From an uncultured Oscillospiraceae bacterium (GTDB lineage Bacteria; Bacillota; Clostridia; Oscillospirales; Oscillospiraceae), in assembly GCA_905235655.1 (NCBI GenBank), contig CAJOMA010000014.1:1-42956 (forward strand): DNA of 42,956 nucleotides, written 5' to 3'. A program made the translations under genes and the position numbers. Shown here piece by piece: positions 22,592-30,802 of the stretch (its first letter is position 1; each line of letters starts with the position of its first letter). Under the pieces are notes generated by a model that worked only from the letters and a program-made list of their open reading frames with translations, ran no database searches and was not told the origin of the DNA.

Positions 22592-25540
22592 ATGTCTGAA
22601 AGAATGTATCCCATTCCCTTCAAATCCCTGATGAAGTGGATCGTCACCGAATACGCCCGCGAAGGCGAGATTTTCGGCATCCATGCGCCCTATCTTGCAA
22701 AGGGCAAGACTCTGCCGATCTTCGGCGAGAAGATCGAGACCCCGTTCGGTCCCGCCGCGGGTCCGAACAGCCAGCTCGCGCAGAATATCATCGCCTCCTA
22801 CATGGCGGGCGCGCGCTTCTTTGAGGTCAAGACCGTGCAGAAGATGGACGGTGAAGACCTCGCCCGCTGCGTGCCGCGTCCCTGCATTCTCGCGGACGAC
22901 GAGGGCTATAATCAGGAGTGGTCCACGGAGCTGACCGTCCCGCAGGCGCAGGACGAGTACATCAAGGCTTGGTGCGCGCTGAAGGTGCTATCCAAGGTCT
23001 ACGGCTTCGGCGATCCCGACGGCTTCGTCTTCAACATGTCCGTTGGCTACGACCTCGAAGGCATCAAGGGCGAGAAAGTCAACACCTATATCGAGAACAT
23101 GAAGGACGCCTCTGCCACGCCGCAGTTTGCCGAGTGCAAGGAAGTCCTGAAGGAGTTCTTCCCGGAGGAAGTGGAGCTGATCGACGGCATTTCCCCGCGT
23201 ATTTCCCGCTCCATTACCCTCTCCACCCTGCACGGCTGCCCACCCGATGAGATCGAGCGCATTGCGACCTACCTCATCAGCGAGAAGAAGGTCAATACCT
23301 TCGTCAAATGCAACCCGACCATCCTCGGCTACAAGACCGCCCGCGGCATTCTCGACTCCATGGGCTACGACTACATTGTCTTCGACGAGCACCACTTCAA
23401 CGAAGATCTCCAGTGGGCGGACGCCGTTCCGATGTTCGAGCGTCTGCAGGCGCTGGCGGACAAGACCGGCGTGGAATTCGGTCTGAAGCTGTCCAACACC
23501 TTCCCCGTCGACACCACGCGCGGCGAGCTGCCCGGCAGCGAAATGTACATGTCCGGCCGCAGCCTCTTCCCGCTGACGATCGAGATGTGCAACCGCATTT
23601 CCAAACAGTTCAAAGGCAAGATGCGTCTGTCCTTCGCGGGCGGGGCGGAGTTCTTCAACTGCGACAAGCTCTTTGCGGCAGGCATCTGGCCGATCACCGT
23701 CGCGACGACCATCCTCAAGCCCGGCGGGTACAACCGTCTGAAGCAGATGTGCGAGAAGGTCGAAAACATGCCCTTCAAGGCGTTCTCCGGCACCGATTCC
23801 GCCGCAATTGAGACGCTGAGCATCGACAGCCATACGAACTACCACCATCTCAAGCCCATCAAGCCGATCCCCGCGCGCAAGAATGAGGAGCGCGTGCCCT
23901 GGATGGACTGCTTCATGGCTCCCTGCAAGGGCGGCTGCCCCATCGCGCAGGATATTCCCGAATACATCGAACTGTGCAGAAAGGGTCTGTACGGACCGGC
24001 GCTCAAGCTCATCACGGAGAAGAACGCACTGCCGTTTATCACCGGCACGATCTGCGCGCACCGCTGCCAGAACAAGTGCACCCGCAACTTCTACGACGAA
24101 TCCGTGCAGATCCGCGACACCAAGCTCTTAGCGGCGCAGCACGGCTACGGCGCGCTGATGGCGTCCATTGAGAAACCCGCCAAGGTCGAGGGCAAAAAGG
24201 TCGCTATCGTCGGCGGCGGTCCGACCGGTATCGCCGCGGCATACTTCCTCGGCAGAGCCGGCGTGGAAACCACGATCTTTGAGCGCGAGAACAGCCTCGG
24301 CGGCGTTCCCCGCCACGTCATCCCCGCCTTCCGTATCACGGATGAAGCGATCGACAAGGACGTCGCCCTGATGCAGAAGTACGACGTCGAGGTCAAGCTC
24401 GGCGCGCCCGCTCCCTCCGTTAAGGAGCTCAAGGCGATGGGCTACACCCATATCCTCATGGCAGCCGGCGCATGGAAAGCCGGTCAGTTGGATATCGAAG
24501 GCAACGTTGTCGGCGTTATCGGCTGGATGAAGGACATGAAGAAGGAAGTCAAGCCCTGCCTGTCCGGTTCCGTTGTCGTGGTCGGCGCGGGCAACACCGC
24601 GATGGACGCCGCCCGCGTCGCCAAGCGCATGGGCGCGGATTCCACCATTGTCTACCGCCGCACGAAGAAATACATGCCCGCCGACGAGCACGAGCTAAAG
24701 CTCGCCATCGAAGACGGCGTGAAGTTTGTCGAGCTCGCCGCGCCAGTCAAGCAGGCGGACGGCAAGCTGACGCTGGAGAAGATGGTTCTCGGTGAGCCGG
24801 ACGCCTCCGGCCGCCGCTCCCCCGTTCCCACCGGCGAACTCTTCGAGATTCCCTGTGATCTCGTCGTCTCCGCGGTCGGTGAAAAGGTCGACGCAGAGCT
24901 CATGGCAGCCAACGGCATCGAGATGGGCCGCAAGGGTCCGGACTTCCAGACCAATATCGAAGGCGTCTATGCCGCAGGCGACTGCCACCGCGGCCCTGCA
25001 ACCGTGGTCGAGGGCATTGCCGACGCCGCGAAGTTCGCCGAGATCGTGATCGGCGCAAAGCACGAGTACGAGATACCCGATCAGGCATACGTCACCAAGG
25101 CGGACGCCATCAAGAAGAAGGGCGTTCTCAGAATGAGCAAGGACGCCTGCTGCGGCGAAGGCAGCCGCTGCTTGGATTGCAACACTGTCTGCGAAAACTG
25201 CGCAGACTCCTGCCCGAACCGTGCGAACGTCGTCGTCAAGCTGGCGGACGGCAGACATGAAATCCTGCATATCGACAAGATGTGCAACGAGTGCGGCAAC
25301 TGCACGCACTTCTGCCCGTACGCCTCCGAGCCGTGCCACGACAAGTTCACGCTGTTCCAGACGGAAAAGGACATGGACGATTCTACGAACTTCGGCTTCC
25401 TCTTCCGCGAGGACGGCAAGGTCCGCGTCCGTCTGGCGACGGAGATGATCGTCGACCTCGACCAGCCGAACGACCTGCCCAAGGACATCGAGCTGTTCAT
25501 CCTCACCGTCCGCAGCAAGTACAGCTACCTGTACAAGTAA
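22592..25540 (+). CDS. ygfK: YgfK-type putative selenate reductase / flavin-FeS oxidoreductase
   Basis: The 982-residue product has three parts. Residues ~1-420 are a dihydroorotate-dehydrogenase-like TIM barrel (GEKIETPFGPAAGPNSQLAQ, STLHGCPPDEIERIATYLIS, KCNPTILG). Residues ~440-880 are a GltD-like NAD(P)H/FAD module with an N-terminal FeS segment (CKGGCPIAQDIPEYIELC), two Rossmann motifs (GGGPTGIAAAYFLGRAG, GAGNTAMDAARVAKRMGA) and GVYAAGDCHRGPATVVEG. The end carries cysteine clusters (CCGEGSRCLDC, CENCADSCPN, CNECGNCTHFCPYASEPC). YgfK is linked genetically to selenate reduction and selenium-dependent hydroxylases. CGGAGGA precedes the ATG. It ends in a strong terminator. No molybdenum hydroxylase gene is in the window. 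Confidence 0.92.
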   Translation: MSERMYPIPFKSLMKWIVTEYAREGEIFGIHAPYLAKGKTLPIFGEKIETPFGPAAGPNSQLAQNIIASYMAGARFFEVKTVQKMDGEDLARCVPRPCILADDEGYNQEWSTELTVPQAQDEYIKAWCALKVLSKVYGFGDPDGFVFNMSVGYDLEGIKGEKVNTYIENMKDASATPQFAECKEVLKEFFPEEVELIDGISPRISRSITLSTLHGCPPDEIERIATYLISEKKVNTFVKCNPTILGYKTARGILDSMGYDYIVFDEHHFNEDLQWADAVPMFERLQALADKTGVEFGLKLSNTFPVDTTRGELPGSEMYMSGRSLFPLTIEMCNRISKQFKGKMRLSFAGGAEFFNCDKLFAAGIWPITVATTILKPGGYNRLKQMCEKVENMPFKAFSGTDSAAIETLSIDSHTNYHHLKPIKPIPARKNEERVPWMDCFMAPCKGGCPIAQDIPEYIELCRKGLYGPALKLITEKNALPFITGTICAHRCQNKCTRNFYDESVQIRDTKLLAAQHGYGALMASIEKPAKVEGKKVAIVGGGPTGIAAAYFLGRAGVETTIFERENSLGGVPRHVIPAFRITDEAIDKDVALMQKYDVEVKLGAPAPSVKELKAMGYTHILMAAGAWKAGQLDIEGNVVGVIGWMKDMKKEVKPCLSGSVVVVGAGNTAMDAARVAKRMGADSTIVYRRTKKYMPADEHELKLAIEDGVKFVELAAPVKQADGKLTLEKMVLGEPDASGRRSPVPTGELFEIPCDLVVSAVGEKVDAELMAANGIEMGRKGPDFQTNIEGVYAAGDCHRGPATVVEGIADAAKFAEIVIGAKHEYEIPDQAYVTKADAIKKKGVLRMSKDACCGEGSRCLDCNTVCENCADSCPNRANVVVKLADGRHEILHIDKMCNECGNCTHFCPYASEPCHDKFTLFQTEKDMDDSTNFGFLFREDGKVRVRLATEMIVDLDQPNDLPKDIELFILTVRSKYSYLYK

Positions 25541-25555
25541 TCCCAAACCGCACAT

Positions 25556-25583
25556 GCGGCGCCCGTTACGGGCGCCGCTTTTT
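25556..25583 (+). terminator. Terminator after ygfK
   Basis: GCGGCGCCCG pairs perfectly with CGGGCGCCGC around a three-base loop, followed by five T residues. Confidence 0.92.
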
Positions 25584-25600
25584 GATCTGTCCGTTGCTTA

Positions 25601-25786
25601 CATCATTGCGAGCCTGCGTCAGCAGGCGTGGCAATCCGTCCGTGGCAGTTTTGTATCTGTAACGAATCACGGAAAGAAGCTCCGTGATTGCATGCACAAA
25701 GCGGCACGTTTTTCGTATCACGAGGAGATGCCCCACATCGGGACGCACAGATTGCCACGACCTCCTTCTCGATCTCGCAATGACAA
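25601..25786. repeat. MITE-like palindromic element, copy 2 (about 186 bp)
   Basis: The left end (CATCATTGCGAGCC) is slightly decayed from TGTCATTGCGAG; the right end is CTCGCAATGACA. Inner arms GTGGCAATCCGT and ACAGATTGCCAC are present, and the centre has CGTATCACGAGG. No credible gene is inside. Between 25541 and 25918 there is only the ygfK terminator and this element. Confidence 0.82.
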
Positions 25787-25918
25787 GCTTGTTTCTGCTT
25801 TCTTCTATTGTGAATTGTTTGCTTTGCCCTTTTTGAACGTATCTTTTTGAAAAAGCGGAACTCTATCAGGATTCTATCGTCTAATGCTCAGATACAAATC
25901 CAAATCGGAGGGACTGCA

Positions 25919-26815
25919 ATGAAAAAGCTACTTGCTGTTGTATTGTTTTTTGCGCTCATATTCTCGTTTGCAGCGTGTAAAAAGGACGCTGCATACGGAA
26001 AAGAAACAGAACTGCAAAACGCGCTCAAGGACTATTCGCAAGTGATCGAGCAGGAGCTGCCGGATGATCTGCGCTTAAAGGTATATTATTTGGATACAAG
26101 CATTCTTACGCGCGCTCCGTTGACAGTGGACAATTTGATCCACTTCTCTGGAGTAAACGAGATCGTCATTGACTGCGAGCATTTGAAAGAGCACACAGAT
26201 CTGCTCCGTCAGATCAACACTGATCGTCTGACTCCGGTTGCGGAACCATCGAATTTGCATGCGCGACTGTGTTATATCTTTGAAACTGACAGTGCAGGAG
26301 AGCTATTGGTCGTTGCGTTCGGCGGCGAGAACAGCAGCGTTTTCGTGAATGGCGTCGAGGTCGCGTTTGACGATATCTTTTGTGACGTCATAAAGCCGTT
26401 CGTATCAGAAGATGTAATGAATGACTTGGAATATATTTATAACGAAAAAATCAAGTTAAATGACACGCCGGAAGAGTCGACGGAAACGCAAAGCAATCTC
26501 CAAGCCAATGATTTGCCACAGATCGAAACAAGTACGATCTCCGAAGAGTATTATTGGGAAGATATCGATACGGCGATCCACCGCGATTGCGTAATGAACG
26601 CTGAAACAGCAGTATCAATTTCAGACTGTATCCTCAGTCAGTATCAGGCGGAAGGTTATTATGTCGGTTATGTTCCGCAGCGGGTCGAGTTTCAGGCTGA
26701 TCCCGGCATTTGGGTCGTGTCATATTGGGAAAACGAAACTATACCCCAAGCGACTTTCAGTATTGCAATTCGCAAGGATACCGCCGAAGTCCTTCGGATG
26801 TGGATCGGCGAGTGA
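25919..26815 (+). CDS. Lipoprotein with NTF2-like C-terminal region, function unknown
   Basis: A 298-residue product with a lipoprotein signal (KKLLAVVLFFALIFSFAAC, lipidated Cys about residue 20). The middle is unrecognised and acidic. The last ~75 residues, NAETAVSISDCILSQYQAEG through VSYWENETIPQATFSIAIRK and a final TAEVLRMWIGE, resemble the NTF2-fold immunity-protein type domain; that is a weak similarity call. GGAGG lies seven bases before the ATG at 25919; the frame extends back to 25847 without a ribosome site. It precedes two related tandem lipoprotein copies but is not their paralogue beyond the signal. Confidence 0.78.
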   Translation: MKKLLAVVLFFALIFSFAACKKDAAYGKETELQNALKDYSQVIEQELPDDLRLKVYYLDTSILTRAPLTVDNLIHFSGVNEIVIDCEHLKEHTDLLRQINTDRLTPVAEPSNLHARLCYIFETDSAGELLVVAFGGENSSVFVNGVEVAFDDIFCDVIKPFVSEDVMNDLEYIYNEKIKLNDTPEESTETQSNLQANDLPQIETSTISEEYYWEDIDTAIHRDCVMNAETAVSISDCILSQYQAEGYYVGYVPQRVEFQADPGIWVVSYWENETIPQATFSIAIRKDTAEVLRMWIGE

Positions 26816-26876
26816 GTGCGGCGTCTTGTTTATCCCGGCGAGGCTATAAAGATACTGTAATTTGGAGGTTTTTACA

Positions 26877-27490
26877 ATGAAACGACTGATTGTCTTAGTA
26901 TTGCTGCTGATGTTTGTGCTGTCCTTTGCCGCGTGCGGGAAGAAGGATGAAGCACCGGAGACTGTTCCGGACGCTTCCGATCCCGCGCCGACGCAGGATG
27001 TCACGGAAGAATCTGCTGTTCCCGCAGAAGAGGTCACGGAAGAAGCGCCGACAGCAGAAACCGGAATTCCGGAGGATTTCAGCTTTTCTCTGGTCTACGG
27101 CGTGTGCGGCGACCTGACCTACGACAGCGAGACCGGCGTGCTGGTCAAGCAGCGCGTCGCGACGCACGTCGAAGATTATACGACCACGTACTTTTTCACC
27201 GACGAGCAGAAAAGAGAGTTTACGATCTGATCGTCGCGATGAACCCCGCGTCCTATCCGGACGAATACAGCCCGCTCAAGGGATCGACGATCCCATCATT
27301 AATGATCATCCTCACGGCAACATACAATGGGGTCACGAAAACAATCACCTGTCACAGCGTCCCGATCGGAGGCGAGGCGGTCAACGAACAGGGCGAAGCA
27401 TTTATGGAAGTGCTGCACGCCATCACGAAAGCCATTTACGCAAGCGACAAATGGCAGGCCTTACCGGATTATGAATTCTACTATGAATAA
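26877..27490 (+). pseudogene. Tandem lipoprotein copy 1, frameshifted
   Basis: The first frame (26877-27230) encodes a lipoprotein signal ending LSFAAC, a Pro/Glu/Thr-rich spacer and a domain with ETGIPEDFSFSLVYG, TYDSETGVLVKQRVATHVED and YFFTDEQK. It then hits TGA at 27228. The rest of the domain (DLIVAMNPASYPDEY, TATYNGVTKTITCHSVPIG, DKWQALPDYEFYYE) continues in another frame to 27490. Removing one GA from the AGAGAG run at 27213-27218 would restore DEQKRVYDLIVAMN. So the copy carries a +2 insertion in a dinucleotide repeat. GGAGG precedes the start. Whether it is a dead gene, a slipping contingency gene or a base-call error cannot be told from one sequence. Confidence 0.82.
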
Positions 27491-27566
27491 TCGATCCGAT
27501 GAAAAAGCGAGGAACTGTCTGCGAATTCTGTCGTCTTATCAATAGAATCTATTGGGAGGTTTTTCA

Positions 27567-28176
27567 ATGAAACGATTGATTGCCATAGTATTGCTGCTGA
27601 TGTTTGTGCTGTCCTTTGCCGCGTGCGGGAAGAAGGATGAAGCACCGGAGACTGTTCCGGACGCTTCCGATCCCGCACCGACGCAGGATGTTACGGAGGA
27701 GCCGTCCGTTCCCACAGCGCAGGTAACGGAAGAATATCCGACGACCGAGACCGGAATCCCGGAGGATTTCAGCTTTTCCCTGGTCTACGGCATCGCCGGA
27801 GATCTGACCTACGACAGCGAGACCGGCGTGCTGGTCAAGCAGCGCGTCGCGACGCACGTCGAAGATTATACGACCACGTACTTTTTCACCGACGAGCAGA
27901 AACGATCTGATCGTCGCGATGAACCCCGCGTCCTATCCGGATGAATACAATCCGATCGACGAGAGAATTGGGTCTGAACCGTCTTATGAGATCGTCCTCA
28001 CGGTGACGTACAACGGCGTCACAAAAAGGATCACCTGTCATAACATTGCAATCGGTGCAGCTCCCAAGGACGAGCAGGGCGAAAAATTCCTCGCCGTGCT
28101 GGACGCGATCTTGGAGATTCTCGTTGCCAGCGACGAATGGCAGGCGCTGCCGGAGTATGAATTTCTCTATGCATAA
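27567..28176 (+). pseudogene. Tandem lipoprotein copy 2, frameshifted at the same site
   Basis: This copy repeats the signal peptide, linker and first domain half of copy 1 almost exactly (to YFFTDEQKR). It then leaves frame at 27901-27904 and would end at 27944. The expected second half (MNPASYPDEYNPIDERIG, VTYNGVTKRITCHNIAIG, SDEWQALPEYEFLYA) continues in the +1 frame to 28176. Against copy 1 it lacks ten bases, and against an intact frame eight bases (AGAGTTTA), so the lesion differs from that in copy 1. The second half could be a separate gene starting at the ATG at 27919, but no ribosome site precedes it. GGGAGG lies before the ATG at 27567. Confidence 0.82.
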
Positions 28177-28190
28177 CCCAAAATAAGCCG

Positions 28191-28221
28191 AACGGCGCCT
28201 CAACCGAGGCGCCGTTTTCTT
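28191..28221 (+). terminator. Terminator after the lipoprotein cluster
   Basis: AACGGCGCCTC pairs with GAGGCGCCGTT around AACC, followed by TTCTTCT. Confidence 0.85.
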
Positions 28222-28266
28222 CTGGCATGACTCTGCCAACTTATTGAAAAGGCTCACAGCAGCGCC

Positions 28267-28385
28267 TGTCATTGCCCGCTTCACGCGGGCAATCTGTCCG
28301 TTTCAGACTTGGAAATCTGTTTCGTGTTACGCTAAAGTGTCCCTCACGAAAGGCACAGATTGCCCGAACAAGTCGGGCAATGACA
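28267..28385. repeat. MITE-like palindromic element, copy 3 (119 bp, short form)
   Basis: It begins TGTCATTGCCCGC and ends with GGGCAATGACA. Inner arms GCAATCTGTCC and CACAGATTGCCC are present, with a TTCGTG...CACGAA core. It is shorter than copies 1 and 2 and uses CCCGC in place of GAGG. Apart from this element, a terminator and a promoter, the gap 28177-28515 holds nothing I recognise. Confidence 0.85.
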
Positions 28386-28456
28386 AGTATAGATCAGCTC
28401 TCATGCATTTACGCTTTACTTCTGTATGTGCTTCAAGAGGCGGCGTTTTTCTGTGC

Positions 28457-28485
28457 TTGTATCTCTTTGGAATATTTGCTATAAT
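28457..28485 (+). promoter_or_regulatory. Sigma-A type promoter for the alanyl-tRNA editing gene
   Basis: TTGTAT at 28457-28462 and TATAAT at 28480-28485 with a 17-base spacer. Confidence 0.78.
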
Positions 28486-28515
28486 AAGAAAAATGGGAAA
28501 TTTCGGAGGTTTGCC

Positions 28516-29664
28516 ATGGCGACCGAGAAACTGTTTTATATCGACCAGTATTTGACGGAGGAGACTTCGACCGTGCTCTCCTGCAAGCAAGCCAAGGGCG
28601 GCTATGCCGTCGTGCTCGACCGCACGATTTTCTATCCCACCGGCGGCGGTCAGCCCTGCGACCTCGGCACGCTCGGCGAGGCGACCGTCACGGACGTTTC
28701 CGAGCAGGACGGTGCGATCGTCCATCTCTGCGACGCGCCTCTTTCCGTCGGCGAGACGGTCACCGGCAAGATCGACTTCGACCGCCGATTTCTCTTCATG
28801 CAGCAGCATTCGGGAGAACATCTCGTCTCCGGCGTAATCCATCGCCGCTACGGCTTTGAAAACGTCGGCTTCCACATGGGAAGCGAGTGTGTGACCTTCG
28901 ATTTCAGCGGGGAGATTTCACCGCAGGACTTGAAAAGCATAGAGCGGGAGGTCAACGAGATCATCTACCGGAATATCAAGGCGGAGGTGCTCTATCCCGA
29001 CGCAGAAGCCCTGCACACCTATCCCTTCCGAAGCAAGAAGGAGCTGTCCGGCTGGGTGCGGCTGGTCAAGTTTGGCGATGCAGACCTCTGCGCCTGCTGC
29101 GGTCTGCACGTCGCCGCGACCGGTGAAATCGGTCTGGTCAAGCTGCTCTCCACGACGAAATTCCACGACGGCTCGCGCGTCGAAATGCTCGCGGGCATCC
29201 GCGCGCTGGACTATATGAACGCCCTTGCAGAGCAAAACCGCGAAATCTCCGTCCTGCTCTCGGCAAAGCCCTTTGCGACGGCGGCAGCGGTAAAACGGGT
29301 CAGCGACGAGCTCGCGAGCGCGCAGTATCGAATTACGGAATTGGAGAATCAGCTCTTTGCCGTCAAAGCGGCGGAGTATGCTGGCGCGGGCAACGTCCTT
29401 CTCTTCGAAAGCGCCATGTCCCCCGACGCTTTGCGCCGTCTGACCGACGCGGTCATGCAGACCTGCGGCGGCAGATGTGCGGTTTTCTCCGGCGAGGACG
29501 GGAATTATAAATACGCCGTCGGACAGGCAGGCGCCGATCTGCGCGAAACGGTAAAAGCCTTAAATACCGCCCTGAACGGCAGAGGCGGCGGAAAGCCGTT
29601 CTTCGCGCAGGGCTCGGTCGCCGCCACAGCGAGCGAAATCGCAGCATTTTTTGACCGCCTGTAA
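28516..29664 (+). CDS. AlaX-type alanyl-tRNA editing protein with DHHA1-like tail
   Basis: The 382-residue product resembles the editing half of AlaRS without its catalytic domain. It has TIFYPTGGGQPCDLGTLGEA, the zinc-binding HSGEHLVSGVIHRR and the second metal site CACCGLHVAATGEI. The C-terminal ~150 residues are a coiled region (NREISVLLSAK to ITELENQLFA) and a DHHA1-like domain ending GRGGGKPFFAQGSV. Such proteins remove Ser or Gly wrongly attached to tRNA-Ala in trans. The ATG at 28516 follows CGGAGGT by five bases. It has its own promoter, and prfA begins 67 bases after its stop with another promoter. Confidence 0.93.
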   Translation: MATEKLFYIDQYLTEETSTVLSCKQAKGGYAVVLDRTIFYPTGGGQPCDLGTLGEATVTDVSEQDGAIVHLCDAPLSVGETVTGKIDFDRRFLFMQQHSGEHLVSGVIHRRYGFENVGFHMGSECVTFDFSGEISPQDLKSIEREVNEIIYRNIKAEVLYPDAEALHTYPFRSKKELSGWVRLVKFGDADLCACCGLHVAATGEIGLVKLLSTTKFHDGSRVEMLAGIRALDYMNALAEQNREISVLLSAKPFATAAAVKRVSDELASAQYRITELENQLFAVKAAEYAGAGNVLLFESAMSPDALRRLTDAVMQTCGGRCAVFSGEDGNYKYAVGQAGADLRETVKALNTALNGRGGGKPFFAQGSVAATASEIAAFFDRL

Positions 29665-29674
29665 CCTGCAAAGG

Positions 29675-29703
29675 TAGACAAACACGACCTTTTCTGTTAC
29701 AAT
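29675..29703 (+). promoter_or_regulatory. Sigma-A type promoter for prfA
   Basis: TAGACA at 29675-29680 and TACAAT at 29698-29703 with a 17-base spacer, just after the previous stop. Confidence 0.78.
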
Positions 29704-29731
29704 GAGCTGACTAAGTTTTTTGGAGTAGTTT

Positions 29732-30802
29732 ATGCTGGACAAGCTGAAATTTGTCGAGGAAAAATATATCGAGCTGTGCGATCGCGTGGAGCGTCCGGAT
29801 TTTTACGACGATCCGAAGAAGGCCGCCGCGTATTTGAAGGAGCAAAAGGAATTAGAGCCGGTCGTCACCGCCTACCGCGCGTATCTGCGCGCGAAGCAGG
29901 ACATGGAGGACGCGCTGGAGCTTATGAGCGCGGAGCCTGAGATGAAGGACTTCTGCCAGGAGGAATACGCCGCGGCGAAAAAGCGCGGTGAAGAACTGGA
30001 ACAGGAGCTGAGAATCCTCCTGCTGCCGCACGACCCCAACGACGACAAGAGCGTCATCATGGAGATTCGCGGCGGCGTGGGCGGCGAGGAAAGCGCGCTT
30101 TTCGCGCACAGCTTATTCCGCATGTACAACCTCTACGCCGCCTCAAAGGGCTGGTCGGTGGAGCTTCTGAACTACAATGAGACGGAGCTTGGCGGAATCA
30201 AAGAGGCGGATTTTGAGATCCGCGGCAGCGGCGCGTGGTCACGGCTGAAATTCGAATCCGGCGTGCACCGCGTTCAGCGCGTGCCGGAGACGGAATCCGG
30301 CGGGCGCGTGCATACCTCCACGGCGACGGTCGCGGTTCTTCCCGAAATGGAGGAGGCGGATGTGAACATCCGTCCCGAGGATATCGAAATGCAGGTCTAC
30401 CGTTCCTCCGGCGCGGGCGGTCAGCACATCAACAAGACCTCCTCCGCCGTCCGCCTGATTCATAAGCCGACCGGCATCGTCGTCTCCTGTCAGGAAGAGC
30501 GCAGCCAGTTCCAGAACCGCGAAAAATGCATGCTCATGCTCTCGTCCAAGCTCTATCAGATGGAGCAGGAGCGCATCGAATCCGCCTACTCCGGCGAACG
30601 CCGCTCGCAGGTCGGCAGCGGCATGCGCAACGAGAAAATCCGCACCTACAACTTCCCGCAAAGCCGCGTGACCGATCACCGGATCGGACTGACGCTGTAT
30701 AAAATTGATTCCATTATGAACGGAGATTTGGACGAGATCATTGACGCGCTCGTCAGCGCAGATCAGGCGGAGAAGCTTCGTGAAAGCGGTGAAACTGCAT
30801 GA
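29732..30802 (+). CDS. prfA: Peptide chain release factor 1
   Basis: The 356-residue product is full-length RF1, which reads UAA and UAG and triggers peptide release. It shows the PxT recognition loop (RVPETES, Pro-Glu-Thr), GRVHTSTATVAVLPE, the peptidyl-transferase motif SSGAGGQHINKTSSAVRLIH with GGQ, and CQEERSQFQNREKCM. The N-terminal helical region is normal in length. GGAG lies seven bases before the ATG. Its TGA overlaps the ATG of the next gene (sua5) by the ATGA arrangement, so the two are coupled. No methyltransferase gene prmC is adjacent, although it often is. Confidence 0.96.
   Translation: MLDKLKFVEEKYIELCDRVERPDFYDDPKKAAAYLKEQKELEPVVTAYRAYLRAKQDMEDALELMSAEPEMKDFCQEEYAAAKKRGEELEQELRILLLPHDPNDDKSVIMEIRGGVGGEESALFAHSLFRMYNLYAASKGWSVELLNYNETELGGIKEADFEIRGSGAWSRLKFESGVHRVQRVPETESGGRVHTSTATVAVLPEMEEADVNIRPEDIEMQVYRSSGAGGQHINKTSSAVRLIHKPTGIVVSCQEERSQFQNREKCMLMLSSKLYQMEQERIESAYSGERRSQVGSGMRNEKIRTYNFPQSRVTDHRIGLTLYKIDSIMNGDLDEIIDALVSADQAEKLRESGETA

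Larger units (their letters stand above)
26862..28176 (+). repeat. Tandem duplication of a lipoprotein gene
   Basis: Unit 1 (26862-27490) and unit 2 (27552-28176) begin with the same GGAGGTTTTT-ATGAAACGA context. They are nearly identical over the first ~370 bases, then diverge strongly after the Met-Asn-Pro-Ala-Ser-Tyr stretch. The abrupt change from near identity to about half-identical protein suggests recent gene conversion of the 5' halves. Confidence 0.88.

Noticed and set aside
26826-26860. Promoter before lipoprotein copy 1
   Set aside because: TTGTTT is present, but the nearest -10-like hexamers give spacers of 13 or 21 bases.
27201-27910. Programmed ribosomal frameshifting in the two lipoprotein copies
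   Set aside because: The two copies need shifts in different directions (+2/-1 in copy 1, +1 in copy 2), neither has a classic slippery heptamer, and no stimulatory hairpin is evident.
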